DNA of 63,901 nt from Flavobacteriaceae bacterium (GTDB taxonomy: Bacteria; Bacteroidota; Bacteroidia; Flavobacteriales; Flavobacteriaceae). The stretch spans positions 1 through 63,901 of the forward strand of contig JAQWSN010000009.1 of the NCBI GenBank assembly GCA_029243165.1, in the 5' to 3' direction. Shown one piece after another: positions 1-9,069 of this stretch (its first letter is position 1; every line of letters starts with the position of its first letter). A program made the position numbers and the translations under genes. Under the pieces are notes generated by a model. That model ran no database searches. It was not told where the DNA came from and saw only the letters and a list, made by a program, of their open reading frames with translations.

Positions 1-1164
1 GTCAACAAATTGATGCCCATTGTACCCCAGCCGACTACTGCTTTGGATTCCCCATACCCATCCAAAATTAAATTTAAGAAACTGCCCTTCCCTCAGTTGC
101 CAACGATGATTGAGCAATACTATCGGAGTCTTTGTTCTCACTACTCTACTGTTTCTAATCCGCCCGGATTGCATTCCCCAATAAGGATTGTATTGATTTC
201 CTTTTAATTCAAAAACTTCTTTGGTAAGAGGTGCACTTTTTCCTCTGCTGTTAGGAGTGTACAGAGCAGTAAACCAGCTTGAATGCTGATCGCTCCAATT
301 TTTTTCCAGTAAGAGTGTTCCCGAGTAGGCTTCGTAGGGAGTCCCTTTCACAAAACCTTGACGACCCCAACGTCTTGAAAAAAGTATGCCATATCCAAGG
401 CTATTTCCTTTGGGTTGTTCTACAATTGAAAATTGGGTTCTAAATCGATAAGAGCTGTTCGAAAAAGCTTGGGATATTTTGGCTCCTGACCGAAATAAAG
501 AAGGCTGCAAATTAATTTGTGTCGTAGACAAAAATCCTCCTTTCCCGTGGATTTGAGGTGAAGCTGCCATGTAAAGTTGTTGTCCTCGATTAGTAAAATC
601 ATTTAATCCTCCCCACTGGCTCCATTGAGGAGACCCCCTAAAAAAAGATTGTACCGGAATCCCGTTGAGTCGTACTTCTTGATATCCAGAATCAAGTCCT
701 CTTAAACGGAAAAAAGTAGGGCTAAATTGAAATGCTGCCGTATTTAATAACCTATCTCGCTGAGACTGCAAAATACTTCCTATTTGACCCCTATCCATAC
801 CGCTGTCTTCTTCAAAAAGTGCATCCCAGTCCAACTGGGATGCAGAATCAATAAACTGCTCTGAGGTCATTACTTTCCACCGGCCCAAATCAACAAGTAA
901 AGTTGTATTAAAGACTATTGGAACGATTTGTTGATCTCTTTCAGGAGTTTTGATAAATAGTTCTACTTCTTTAAAATGGGAAGTTAGTTCCAGTGAAAAA
1001 AACCCATCCTCAGCCGAAACCGTTTGAACCGAAGATTCAGGAATAGAAAGCTCGCAGCCCGACAGGGGTTCGTTGAATGCATTCACTAAATACCCCTTGA
1101 CCACTTGCTGGCTATGAATCGCATGTACTAATAGAAACAGGAAAAAACAATTAAGGCTTTTCAT
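1..1164 (-). CDS. TonB-dependent outer-membrane receptor, N-terminal part (runs off the window)
   Basis: An open frame of 388 codons reads from an ATG at 1164 to the left edge without a stop, so the gene is cut by the window. The first 18 residues are a signal peptide (hydrophobic run, cleavage near HSQ). A short carboxypeptidase-regulatory-like segment follows (VVKGYLVNAFNEPLSG, then DGFFSLEL), then a plug-like domain with FFRLRGLDSGYQEVRLNGIP at about residues 156-175. The rest has the alternating pattern of a beta-barrel. Such receptors import large or scarce substrates across the outer membrane with TonB energy. The substrate cannot be told. It is divergent from an exported nuclease 61 bases away, which may hint at nucleic-acid-derived substrates; that is inference. 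Confidence 0.85.
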   Translation of the reverse strand, partial: MKSLNCFFLFLLVHAIHSQQVVKGYLVNAFNEPLSGCELSIPESSVQTVSAEDGFFSLELTSHFKEVELFIKTPERDQQIVPIVFNTTLLVDLGRWKVMTSEQFIDSASQLDWDALFEEDSGMDRGQIGSILQSQRDRLLNTAAFQFSPTFFRLRGLDSGYQEVRLNGIPVQSFFRGSPQWSQWGGLNDFTNRGQQLYMAASPQIHGKGGFLSTTQINLQPSLFRSGAKISQAFSNSSYRFRTQFSIVEQPKGNSLGYGILFSRRWGRQGFVKGTPYEAYSGTLLLEKNWSDQHSSWFTALYTPNSRGKSAPLTKEVFELKGNQYNPYWGMQSGRIRNSRVVRTKTPIVLLNHRWQLREGQFLKFNFGWVWGIQSSSRLGYNGHQFVD

Positions 1165-1225
1165 ACTTCATACTAAGAAATGGGTTGTTCTAAATTTATT
1201 AAATTTAAATCAAACCCAAAAATCT

Positions 1226-2254
1226 ATGCCCCTGAGTAAAACATTTTCGCTACTTTTTCTACTCTTATGGAATTGCATTTGGTCTCAAGCTGTCCAAATT
1301 GAATCCATTGCTTTTTACAATGTTGAAAATTTATTTGATCCCGAAAACGATCCCGATACTTTTGACGATGACTACACGCCCGAAGGACGCAATCACTGGA
1401 CTCAAAGATTAGGTTCACAAAAAATAGGTCATTTGGCTGGAGTAATTGCTCAAATAGGAGTTGAAGAAACAGGCAAACCGCCTCTTTTGGTAGGCCTTGC
1501 TGAAATTGAAAACAGAAATGTTTTAGAAGAACTCATAGCACATCCAAAACTCCGTGAATTTGGATACGATATCGTACATTTTGATTCTCCTGATATGCGT
1601 GGAATTGATGTTGCGCTTCTTTACAGAAAATCTTTATTTCTTTTAGAATCTACCAAAAAATACAAACTCTTTTTGACGAATCCCAAGACACAACACAGAA
1701 GAACTACTCGGGATCAATTGGTAGTAAGTGGTTTTTGGTATGAGGTAGAATTTATGATTTCGGTTAATCATTGGCCCTCAAGAAGAGGAGGCCAAAAGCG
1801 AAGTGAAGCCTCACGAAATGCAGCAGCTCAACTACAACAAAAAATACTGGATTCGATTCAACGCAAAAATCCATCAGCCTATCTGATTAGCATGGGTGAT
1901 TACAATGACAATCCAAACGATGAAAGCGTTTCGCTTCTTACTCAAAAAAGCAATTACAGACCTCAATACGAGCCCCTATTCAATCCCATGAGAAAACTCT
2001 TTCAAAATGGAATTGGGAGTTTGGCCCATCGGGATCGTTGGCATTTATTTGATCAAATCCTACTTTCACAAAATTGGAAATCAAAAAAGGGTGTAGTTTT
2101 TATTAAATCCGCTGTATTTAATCCTCCTTTTTTGAGAAATCCCGAGGGAAAATTTAGAGGCTATCCTTATCGAACTAGTGTTAGTGGAAATACCTTAAAT
2201 GGATATTCCGATCATTTTCCTGTTTATGTACTGATCGGGAAAAAAGGGAACTAA
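1226..2254 (+). CDS. Exported endonuclease/exonuclease/phosphatase family protein
   Basis: The 342-residue protein begins with a signal peptide of about 20 residues ending in WSQ and then carries the EEP-fold motifs in order: YNVENLFD (31-38), AEIEN (92-96, metal-binding Glu), NHWPSRRGG (181-189), GDYNDNP (224-230) and SDHFP near the C-terminus (328-332, catalytic Asp-His). All the catalytic residues expected for a metal-dependent phosphodiesterase are present. An exported nuclease would act in the periplasm or outside the cell, probably to recover phosphate or nucleosides from DNA or RNA. It is divergent from a TonB-dependent receptor, and its stop lies 5 bases from the hflX stop. Substrate specificity within the EEP family cannot be read from sequence alone. 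Confidence 0.88.
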   Translation: MPLSKTFSLLFLLLWNCIWSQAVQIESIAFYNVENLFDPENDPDTFDDDYTPEGRNHWTQRLGSQKIGHLAGVIAQIGVEETGKPPLLVGLAEIENRNVLEELIAHPKLREFGYDIVHFDSPDMRGIDVALLYRKSLFLLESTKKYKLFLTNPKTQHRRTTRDQLVVSGFWYEVEFMISVNHWPSRRGGQKRSEASRNAAAQLQQKILDSIQRKNPSAYLISMGDYNDNPNDESVSLLTQKSNYRPQYEPLFNPMRKLFQNGIGSLAHRDRWHLFDQILLSQNWKSKKGVVFIKSAVFNPPFLRNPEGKFRGYPYRTSVSGNTLNGYSDHFPVYVLIGKKGN

Positions 2255-2259
2255 GTATT

Positions 2260-3468
2260 TTACTCTTCAACAATTTCTGGATACAGAAAATGATTGTAAG
2301 GAAATCGAGTAATGTGAATTTTTCGTACTTCTTGATAGACGCGTTTTCTAAATTCATCTAAGTTTTCCTTGTTCAATGCGGAAATAAACAATGCATTCCC
2401 ATTGGCTTTATGAAGCCATGTCTTTTCCCATTCTTCAATAGAATAATGCCTTGGCCCACGCGCTTCTATCAGTTCTGTTTCGTCCCACGGTTCTGGTCGA
2501 TAAGCATCAATCTTGTTGAAGACCATTAGCGTTGGTTTGTCCAAACTTTTGATCTCTTTCAAAATTTGGTTTACTGAATCAATATGTTCTTCAAAATTCG
2601 GATGCGAAATGTCTACCACATGAAGCAACAAGTCTGCCTCTTGAACTTCATCTAAAGTACTTTTGAATGACTCTACCAATTGGGTGGGCAACTTTCTAAT
2701 AAAACCAACGGTATCACTCATCAAGAAAGGCAAATTCCCAATCACCACTTTTCTTACCGTGGTATCAAGTGTAGCAAATAATTTATTTTCGGCAAAAACA
2801 TTACTTTTTGAAATAACATTCATCAAAGTGGACTTCCCAACATTCGTGTAGCCGACCAAAGCAACTCGAATCAAAGCTCCTCGGTTTCCTCTTTGGGTGG
2901 CCATTTGTTTGTCAATAGTTACTAGTTTCTTTTTGAGCAAAGTAATTTTGTCCCGAACAATACGTCGGTCTGTTTCAATCTCTGTTTCTCCAGGACCGCG
3001 CATACCGATTCCACCTCGCTGTCGTTCTAAGTGAGTCCATAATCCTTTTAATCGTGGCAGCAAATATTCGTATTGTGCAAGTTCGACTTGTGTTCTGGCA
3101 TAACTTGTTTGTGCCCGTTGAGCAAAAATATCCAAGATCAATCCCGTACGGTCTAGGATTTTACACTTTAAGAGTTTTTCAATATTTCCTTGTTGTGCAG
3201 GTGTGAGTTCATCATCAAAAATCACTGATGAAATATCGTTTGCCTTAACAAATTCGGTTACCTCATGCATTTTTCCAGATCCAATAAAAGTTTTGGGATT
3301 TGGAGGGTCGATTTTTTGAGTAAAACGATTCATGACTTGACCTCCAGCAGTGTATGCCAAAAAAGCCAACTCGTCTAAGTACTCTTTAGATTTTTCTGCA
3401 TTTTGTCTGGAATTGATAACCCCGATCAAAATTGTTTTTTCTACATCAAGTGATTTTTGCTCTATCAT
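2260..3468 (-). CDS. hflX: GTPase HflX (ribosome-splitting GTPase)
   Basis: The 402-residue length is normal for HflX. An N-terminal HflX-specific domain with FIGSGKMHE (61-69) is followed by a coiled-coil subdomain containing the family motif RGGIGMRGPGETEIE, then the G domain with the P-loop GYTNVGKS (206-213), DTVGFI (252-257) and a later FNKID box. HflX binds the 50S subunit and rescues or splits stalled ribosomes after stress. It is the third gene of a minus-strand run after a cystathionine synthase/lyase and lpxH, one base downstream of lpxH, so it is probably co-transcribed. Confidence 0.96.
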   Translation of the reverse strand: MIEQKSLDVEKTILIGVINSRQNAEKSKEYLDELAFLAYTAGGQVMNRFTQKIDPPNPKTFIGSGKMHEVTEFVKANDISSVIFDDELTPAQQGNIEKLLKCKILDRTGLILDIFAQRAQTSYARTQVELAQYEYLLPRLKGLWTHLERQRGGIGMRGPGETEIETDRRIVRDKITLLKKKLVTIDKQMATQRGNRGALIRVALVGYTNVGKSTLMNVISKSNVFAENKLFATLDTTVRKVVIGNLPFLMSDTVGFIRKLPTQLVESFKSTLDEVQEADLLLHVVDISHPNFEEHIDSVNQILKEIKSLDKPTLMVFNKIDAYRPEPWDETELIEARGPRHYSIEEWEKTWLHKANGNALFISALNKENLDEFRKRVYQEVRKIHITRFPYNHFLYPEIVEE

Positions 3469-3469
3469 C

Positions 3470-4228
3470 TCAAGATTCCCATTTTTTTAATTCAACGTTC
3501 TTTCCGTCAAATACAACATAGGTGAAATGGTTCACCCAATCGCCAAGATTGAAATACTTTGAATTTGATTGCAATTCAATTTCCATAGGAATATGCCGAT
3601 GGCCAAAAAGGAAAAAATCACGGTGTTTTTCCTGAAGCTTCCGCTTTGAATACTGAACCAACCATTCCTTTTCTTCTCCTAAAAAAGCTGCATCTTCTGC
3701 TCCTGAAATTAATTTGTTTTTAACTGAAAAATAATGTCCTAAACGCATTCCAATATCAGGGTGAAGTAAACCAAATAAACGTTTTGCCAACGGATTGGTA
3801 AAAAGTTTTTTCATGCGTTTGTACCCTATGTCGTTTGGGCCTAATCCATCACCATGTCCGATAAGAAAAGAAGTGTTTTCAAAAATAAAATCTTTGGGTT
3901 TGTGGTACACCGAGATGCCCACTTCTGTTTCAAAATAATCGCGCATCCACAAATCGTGATTCCCTACAAAAAAATGTACTGGAATTCCACGATCAACGAA
4001 ATTTGCCAATTTGCCGAGAATCCTAACAAAACCCTTAGGAACAACTTTTTGATATTCAAACCAAAAGTCAAAAAGGTCGCCCAATAAAAAAAGGGCAGCG
4101 GTTTCATTTTCTATGGCTTCCAGCCAATGTAAAAATTTCTTTTCGCGCTTTTTACTTGCCTCAACAGTAGGAGCTCCAAAATGCTGGTCAGAAGCAAAAT
4201 AAATTTTTTTGTCTTTTGGAATTTTCAT
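3470..4228 (-). CDS. lpxH: UDP-2,3-diacylglucosamine diphosphatase (LpxH-type)
   Basis: A calcineurin-like metallophosphoesterase of 252 residues with the di-metal signatures SDQHFG (13-18), GDLFDFW (50-56), GNHD (89-92), HGDG and a C-terminal GHRH. This arrangement matches LpxH, which hydrolyses UDP-2,3-diacylglucosamine to lipid X at the cytoplasmic face of the inner membrane in lipid A synthesis. The start ATG is 9 bases after the upstream PLP enzyme gene, and the stop is one base before hflX. LpxH homologues in this phylum are sometimes named simply UDP-2,3-diacylglucosamine hydrolase; a different nucleotide-sugar substrate is possible but less likely. Confidence 0.88.
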   Translation of the reverse strand: MKIPKDKKIYFASDQHFGAPTVEASKKREKKFLHWLEAIENETAALFLLGDLFDFWFEYQKVVPKGFVRILGKLANFVDRGIPVHFFVGNHDLWMRDYFETEVGISVYHKPKDFIFENTSFLIGHGDGLGPNDIGYKRMKKLFTNPLAKRLFGLLHPDIGMRLGHYFSVKNKLISGAEDAAFLGEEKEWLVQYSKRKLQEKHRDFFLFGHRHIPMEIELQSNSKYFNLGDWVNHFTYVVFDGKNVELKKWES

Positions 4229-4237
4229 TTGATTTGT

Positions 4238-5389
4238 CTAACCAATAGCCTGATCAAGATCTGCAATTAAATCACGGACATCTTCAATTCCGACACTCAG
4301 CCGGATTAAGGCATCTACCACGCCACTTTTTTCACGTATTTCTTTGGGTATTGAAGCATGGGTCATACTCGCTGGGTGTCCTGCTAGGCTTTCTACTCCC
4401 CCCAATGATTCGGCGAGTGTAAAAAGTTTTAGTTTTTCAACAATTTGAATGGCCGAATCATAATTTGCTCCTTTAGTAATAAAAGACAACATTCCCCCGA
4501 AATCAATCATTTGAGATTTCGCAACTTCATGATTGGGGTGATCTTCAAAACCAGGCCAATACACTTTTTCAATTTTTGGATGGTTTTTTAAATAGCTTGC
4601 AATCTGTGCAGCATTTTCACAATGACGTTGCATTCTAACATGTAGGGTTTTAATACCCCTTAAAGTTAAAAAACTGTCCATAGGTCCAGGTACTGCTCCG
4701 CTCGCATTTTGAATAAATCCAATGCGCTCGGCTAAATCAGCATTGTTGGTTACCAAACTCCCCAAAATCAGATCTGAGTGTCCGGCAAGGTATTTTGTTG
4801 CTGAATGCATCACAATATCAGCTCCCAAGACAAGTGGCTGTTGCAGGTAAGGCGAGGCAAAAGTATTGTCAACCGCCAGCATGATTCCGTTAGATTTACA
4901 AAGGGTTGCTACTGCTTTGATATCAATAACATTCATCATGGGATTGGTAGGAGTTTCAACCCAAACCATTCTGGTTTTGTCAGTAATAGCTTCTTCTATG
5001 TGTTTTGGGTTGTTCATATTCACAAACTCAAACTGGATCCCAAAAACTTCAAAAATCTTGGTAAATAACCGATACGACCCTCCGTACAAATCGTTCGTAG
5101 AAATGACTTTGTCTCCTGGTTTTAATAACTTTAATACAGCATCCATAGCTGCTAATCCAGAACTAAAAGCAAAACCATATTGTCCCGCCTCAATACTGGC
5201 AAGAGAACGTTCCAACGCTTGTCTTGTAGGGTTGTGGGTTCGGCTGTACTCAAATCCTTTATGCCCACCAGGAGTCGTTTGAGCATAAGTAGATGTTTGA
5301 TAAATGGGCGGCATTACGGCTCCATATGCCTTGTCCGGAGTTTGCCCTCCATGAATTGTTTTGCTGTTAAAGTGCAATGAGTCCTTCAT
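4238..5389 (-). CDS. Cystathionine gamma-synthase / gamma-lyase family PLP enzyme
   Basis: A 383-residue Cys/Met metabolism PLP enzyme. It contains YSRTHNPTR (48-56, phosphate-binding and tetramer contact), SSGLAAMDAVL (76-86), VDNTFASPYLQQPL, and the PLP lysine in SATKYLAGHSD (K199). The C-terminal part has SLGGVESL and LIRLSVGIEDVRDL, typical of the family. The reaction is either cystathionine synthesis from an activated homoserine or cystathionine cleavage; sequence inspection does not separate these. It heads the minus-strand run with lpxH and hflX. The 97-base upstream gap shows no SAM riboswitch. Confidence 0.92.
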   Translation of the reverse strand: MKDSLHFNSKTIHGGQTPDKAYGAVMPPIYQTSTYAQTTPGGHKGFEYSRTHNPTRQALERSLASIEAGQYGFAFSSGLAAMDAVLKLLKPGDKVISTNDLYGGSYRLFTKIFEVFGIQFEFVNMNNPKHIEEAITDKTRMVWVETPTNPMMNVIDIKAVATLCKSNGIMLAVDNTFASPYLQQPLVLGADIVMHSATKYLAGHSDLILGSLVTNNADLAERIGFIQNASGAVPGPMDSFLTLRGIKTLHVRMQRHCENAAQIASYLKNHPKIEKVYWPGFEDHPNHEVAKSQMIDFGGMLSFITKGANYDSAIQIVEKLKLFTLAESLGGVESLAGHPASMTHASIPKEIREKSGVVDALIRLSVGIEDVRDLIADLDQAIG

Positions 5390-5486
5390 CTTCTCCTTGT
5401 TTTATTCGATGTAAAGGTATTTGATTTTGAACAAACCCTCGGTTTTTCAATAAAATGATTTTTCTTTGCAACTCAATCTCTCAATT

Positions 5487-5843
5487 ATGCGGTACTTTTT
5501 TTATTTGAGCAGCTGTGACAGTTGTAAACGTATCATGAAAACTCTTGATTTGGATGATTCTATTGAATGCATTGACATTAAAAAAAATCCACTTACGGAA
5601 CACCAACTTGAGCTTCTATTTCAACGTACCCAAAGCTATGAAGCACTTTTTAACAAACGTGCACAACGCTACAAGCAAAGAGGGTTAAAAGACCAAGTAT
5701 TATCAGATACAGATTATGGTGAACTTTTATCGGATCATTACACTTTTTTAAAACGTCCTGTATTACTTTATGAGAAAACTATTTTTATTGGAAATAGTCC
5801 GAAAGTAGTTGAGGCAGCAAAAACATTTTTGGATGAACAATAG
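5487..5843 (+). CDS. ArsC/Spx-family thioredoxin-fold protein
   Basis: A 118-residue protein starting at ATG 5487; a TTG 21 bases upstream is in frame but would add residues that do not fit the family. The N-terminus MRYFFYLSSCDSCKR carries a CxxC pair (C10, C13) in the position of the ArsC catalytic cysteine, and RPVLLYEKTIFIG near the C-terminus matches the conserved cis-Pro segment of ArsC/Spx/YffB proteins. A true arsenate reductase normally has a CxxxxxR loop; here C10 is followed by DSCKR, so the role could be reductase-like or Spx-like and is not settled. Its last 11 bases overlap the next gene, suggesting translational coupling. Confidence 0.8.
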   Translation: MRYFFYLSSCDSCKRIMKTLDLDDSIECIDIKKNPLTEHQLELLFQRTQSYEALFNKRAQRYKQRGLKDQVLSDTDYGELLSDHYTFLKRPVLLYEKTIFIGNSPKVVEAAKTFLDEQ

Positions 5844-6738
5844 AGTTCTTGCTCTCTTAGCCGCTTTTAGCGCGACCACTATTTATGGAATGAATCACAC
5901 CATCGCAAAAGTAGTAATGCCACATTACATCGGGGCTTTTGGATTTATCATGCTTCGTGTCGTGGGTGCTGCTGTTTTATTTTGGACCGTGAGTTTATTT
6001 ACCCCCAAAGAAATCATCGAACGAAAAGATTATTTTAGAATTATTTTTGGTGCCTTACTAGGGATGTGTATCAATATGTTAATGTTTTTTAAAGGACTTC
6101 AGCTTTCCACGCCCATTAATAGTGGAGTAATCGTTACCCTAACCCCCATAATAATTTTGATTTTGTCTGCTTTTTTTCTAAAAGAAAAGCTAACCAGTAT
6201 GAAGTTTTTAGGAATTACCTTGGGATTTTCAGGAGCACTGTTGCTCATTTTGTATGGTAATACTTCACAGGTAGTGAATGCTCCTAATGTAACTCTAGGC
6301 AATAGTATGATGCTAATCAATTCAATCTGTTTTGGCTCCTATTTGGTTATTGTTAAACCTTTGACAAAAAAATACAGTACGGTTACTTTAATGAAATGGA
6401 TGTTTCTACTTGGAATTTTCATGACCTTTCCTATTACTTATTCTGAGTTTAGTGAGGTCTCGTGGAATACGCTCCCTTTTGAAGCCCTTTGGCGCATGGC
6501 TTTTGTCATTGTGGGAACCACTTTTTTAACCTACATGTTCAATGTTTATGCGCTCAAAACACTGCCTGCTACAACTATCGGGGCTTTCACGTATTTACAA
6601 CCCCTAATCACCATCCTCTATGCAGTGATTACTGGGAATGACATTCTAGATGGGGTTAAAATTAGTGCCTGTTTGTTGGTCTTTTTAGGGGTGTATTTAG
6701 TTTCCAAAAAAGCAAAACTAAAAAGTGTTATCCAATAA
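5833..6738 (+). CDS. EamA/DMT-family inner-membrane transporter
   Basis: A 301-residue protein with about ten hydrophobic helices arranged as two EamA repeats (approximately residues 6-140 and 155-295); PxxxxxxxxxxxGE-like ends are replaced here by LKEKLTSMKFLGI and LDGVKISACLLV. DMT transporters export amino acids, metabolites or drugs; no substrate is predictable. The ATG at 5833 lies inside the end of the ArsC-like gene (11-base overlap), so the two are probably translated from one mRNA. Confidence 0.9.
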   Translation: MNNRVLALLAAFSATTIYGMNHTIAKVVMPHYIGAFGFIMLRVVGAAVLFWTVSLFTPKEIIERKDYFRIIFGALLGMCINMLMFFKGLQLSTPINSGVIVTLTPIIILILSAFFLKEKLTSMKFLGITLGFSGALLLILYGNTSQVVNAPNVTLGNSMMLINSICFGSYLVIVKPLTKKYSTVTLMKWMFLLGIFMTFPITYSEFSEVSWNTLPFEALWRMAFVIVGTTFLTYMFNVYALKTLPATTIGAFTYLQPLITILYAVITGNDILDGVKISACLLVFLGVYLVSKKAKLKSVIQ

Positions 6739-6764
6739 AAAAATAAGAGTTTTCACTTATTAAT

Positions 6765-8051
6765 TTATTCCATCCCTGTTTCCATGAGTACCAGAAGAAG
6801 TGCCGTTTGGATCGACTTATGTCCCTCCTTATTGATCCACCACTCATCCAAAGAATGAGCTTTTCCGCCATCACCACCTCTACCAATTGTAACTGCAGGA
6901 ATTCCTTTAGCGATTGGAATATTAGAATTTGTTGATCCTCTGGTCAGATAAGGCTTTGCTCCAAAAGCAGCTGTTGCTGCTAGAGTTCGCTGCACTAAAG
7001 GCAGCTGAATGGATAATTCACCAGAGGGTCGGTTCCCAATTTTCTCAAGGGTTACAGTCAAATCAGGACCTTGTCTTTTAATTCGATTTTGATCCACTAA
7101 AGCATCTTGAACTGCTTTTTCTAAAAGAGCCTCCATCGCATCCAATCGTTTGGGATCAATTGAACGGATATCGATCTGCATGATGGATTCAAAAGGAACA
7201 GAGTTAATGGAAGTTCCACCAGTTAGCACGCCTACATTGTAACTTGTTTTCGGACCTTCTTTGGTGTACTGATCCGCAACCTCTACAAAATTACTGATCG
7301 CTTTTCCAAGTGCATGATGGGGGTTTGCCAATCCGAAAGCTCCCCAGGAATGCCCTCCAGGTCCTTTAAAAGTGACTCGATAGCGATACGAGCCGAGACC
7401 TTTATTGATGATACGATCCATTGTTCCTCCATCAATACCTATCCAACTGTCTATCTTAGGTCCTCCATCTCTAAAAAGATGCTTTACTCCACGCAAATCT
7501 CCCAAACCTTCTTCACCAACAGAACCGATAAAAAGAAGATTGTCTTTGGGCTGAATATTTTCTGTCTTCAATGTTTCCAAAAGGGTTAATAACATACTCA
7601 ATCCGCGGGTATCATCTCCAATGCCTGGAGCATAGAGGGTGTCGTTTTGAATTCGAACTTTCACATCTGTACCTTCTGGAAAAACGGTATCTAAATGAGC
7701 ATCTAATGCAACTGTCCGATCCCCTTGACTTCCTTCAATAAGACCCAAAACATTTCCTTCTGAATCCATCCAAACAGTATCCATCCCAAGTTTTCTAAAA
7801 TACTCAGCAAAAACTTTCGCTCTTTTGACTTCTTTAAATGGAGGTGCTTCAATTTCAGTTAATTCAATATGGCGTTTCACGGTTAAAGGGTCCAATTGTT
7901 CTATTCGTTTGAATGCGGATTGAATTTTTTTGTTTTTTAGATATTTCTGAGCCACCTTGGAATATTTCTTGTCAATTTTCAATTCCTCTTGTGCCAAAAT
8001 AACGGTTGAAAAGAGAAATAATAATGCGGTAATGAGTCTTTTTAAATCCAT
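6765..8051 (-). CDS. Exported M20-family metallopeptidase
   Basis: A 428-residue protein with a signal peptide (first 20 residues, cleavage near ILA-QEE). The di-zinc M20 motifs are intact: ALDAHLDTVFP (H119, D121), GIGDDTRG (bridging D146), GSVGEEGLGD (catalytic/metal E180-E181) and a late His in GKAHSLDEWW. A dimerisation domain lies between. M20 enzymes hydrolyse dipeptides, tripeptides or N-acyl amino acids; an exported member would act in the periplasm on peptides taken up by the cell. It is followed upstream, 6 bases away, by a thioesterase gene on the same strand. Confidence 0.92.
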   Translation of the reverse strand: MDLKRLITALLFLFSTVILAQEELKIDKKYSKVAQKYLKNKKIQSAFKRIEQLDPLTVKRHIELTEIEAPPFKEVKRAKVFAEYFRKLGMDTVWMDSEGNVLGLIEGSQGDRTVALDAHLDTVFPEGTDVKVRIQNDTLYAPGIGDDTRGLSMLLTLLETLKTENIQPKDNLLFIGSVGEEGLGDLRGVKHLFRDGGPKIDSWIGIDGGTMDRIINKGLGSYRYRVTFKGPGGHSWGAFGLANPHHALGKAISNFVEVADQYTKEGPKTSYNVGVLTGGTSINSVPFESIMQIDIRSIDPKRLDAMEALLEKAVQDALVDQNRIKRQGPDLTVTLEKIGNRPSGELSIQLPLVQRTLAATAAFGAKPYLTRGSTNSNIPIAKGIPAVTIGRGGDGGKAHSLDEWWINKEGHKSIQTALLLVLMETGME

Positions 8052-8057
8052 TGGTTT

Positions 8058-8534
8058 TTATTTTAAATCTATGGGTTTTTTTCCATGTTTACGTGTGTCA
8101 GAGGCAGATATTACTTTGTAATCTTTAGTTTTATTTGAATCCTCAAATTGGGTGATGAGTTCCTCGGGTAGTGCACTCAGCTTTCTTGTCTTAAGGTTCA
8201 TCCAAGCTCCCATCATTTCACATCGAGCCATGTTTTGTCCTTCCTGATCATAAAAATTATGTTCAAAAGAAAAAAAGATTCCGTCATCACTCATTCCAGC
8301 CAATTCAAAGGATACTCGAATCTTATCATCGGGCATTGCTTCTTTAAAATAAAACAATTGTTCGTTGAAAACAATGGGGCCAATGGCTCTTTGTTGAAGG
8401 TCCTTGTGAGACAACCCTATGTGATTTAAAAAGGCCATCCGAGTTTCACTAGCGTAACTTAGGTAAGTGATGTTTGCTAAATGACGGTTGGCATCTAAAT
8501 CATTCCATCGTATTTCAAATTCTTTTAAAAACAT
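8058..8534 (-). CDS. Acyl-CoA thioesterase, 4HBT hot-dog family
   Basis: A 158-residue single hot-dog protein. The N-terminal RWNDLDANRHLANITYLSY matches the 4-hydroxybenzoyl-CoA thioesterase active-site helix, with the catalytic Asp (D12 or D14) and the conserved H-x-N. Length is normal. It hydrolyses an acyl-CoA in the cytoplasm; the chain specificity is unknown. It is the first gene of a two-gene run with the M20 peptidase and is divergent from the cytochrome c gene 55 bases away. Confidence 0.88.
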   Translation of the reverse strand: MFLKEFEIRWNDLDANRHLANITYLSYASETRMAFLNHIGLSHKDLQQRAIGPIVFNEQLFYFKEAMPDDKIRVSFELAGMSDDGIFFSFEHNFYDQEGQNMARCEMMGAWMNLKTRKLSALPEELITQFEDSNKTKDYKVISASDTRKHGKKPIDLK

Positions 8535-8589
8535 GCTTCATTTTTTTTATAAAGCTATTCTTTTTCTATTTTTAACAAAATTTATTTTA

Positions 8590-9069
8590 ATGAAAAACAT
8601 CCTCCCATTCCTAATGATCGCTCTTTTAGTAAGCTGCGGTTCAAAAGAAGAAAAAAAGAAAGGATTTGAATACAACAGAACTCAAAAAGAAATAAAAAAG
8701 TCCTCTGTTTCAAGTGGATCTGCTGTGCCTATTGATATGGACAATAAAGGGATTGGACCCATAACTTCAGTGGACTTTAGTAATCCCGTTGACCAAGAAA
8801 TGGTTTCACAAGGAGAAAGTGCGTTCAAACAAAAATGTACTGCCTGCCATATGCCTGCAAAAAAATTGATTGGGCCTGCTATGAGTGGGATTTACGAACG
8901 TCGGAGTCCAGAATGGGTATTGAATTTATTGTTGAATCCAACCGAAATGTTAAAGCAAGACCCTATTGCTAAAGCCTTGCTTAAAGAGTACAATAATGTG
9001 ATGATGCTCAATCAGAATCTCTCTCAGGAGGAAGCCCGCAGTATTGCTGAATACTTGAGAACTTTATAA
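8590..9069 (+). CDS. c-type cytochrome lipoprotein, probable electron acceptor of the sugar dehydrogenase
   Basis: The ATG at 8590 gives a 159-residue protein with a lipoprotein signal (MKNILPFLMIALLVSC, Cys16). The mature part carries one haem site, KCTACH (C83-H87), and methionines at 120 and 138-139 as possible axial ligands. An upstream in-frame extension lacks a better signal peptide and was not used. Cytochromes of this type sit beside GMC-type sugar dehydrogenases and pass their electrons to the respiratory chain. The gene converges with the dehydrogenase operon, and the two stops overlap by 6 bases. The residues after the lipid-bearing Cys are GSKEE, rich in acidic residues. Confidence 0.88.
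   Translation: MKNILPFLMIALLVSCGSKEEKKKGFEYNRTQKEIKKSSVSSGSAVPIDMDNKGIGPITSVDFSNPVDQEMVSQGESAFKQKCTACHMPAKKLIGPAMSGIYERRSPEWVLNLLLNPTEMLKQDPIAKALLKEYNNVMMLNQNLSQEEARSIAEYLRTL

Noticed and set aside
4866..5282. Long plus-strand frame (138 codons) inside the cystathionine synthase/lyase gene
   Set aside because: It is antisense to a well-conserved enzyme and has no recognisable domain or start signals.
5390..5486. Possible SAM riboswitch before the methionine-pathway gene
   Set aside because: None of the conserved aptamer blocks can be read in the 97-base gap.
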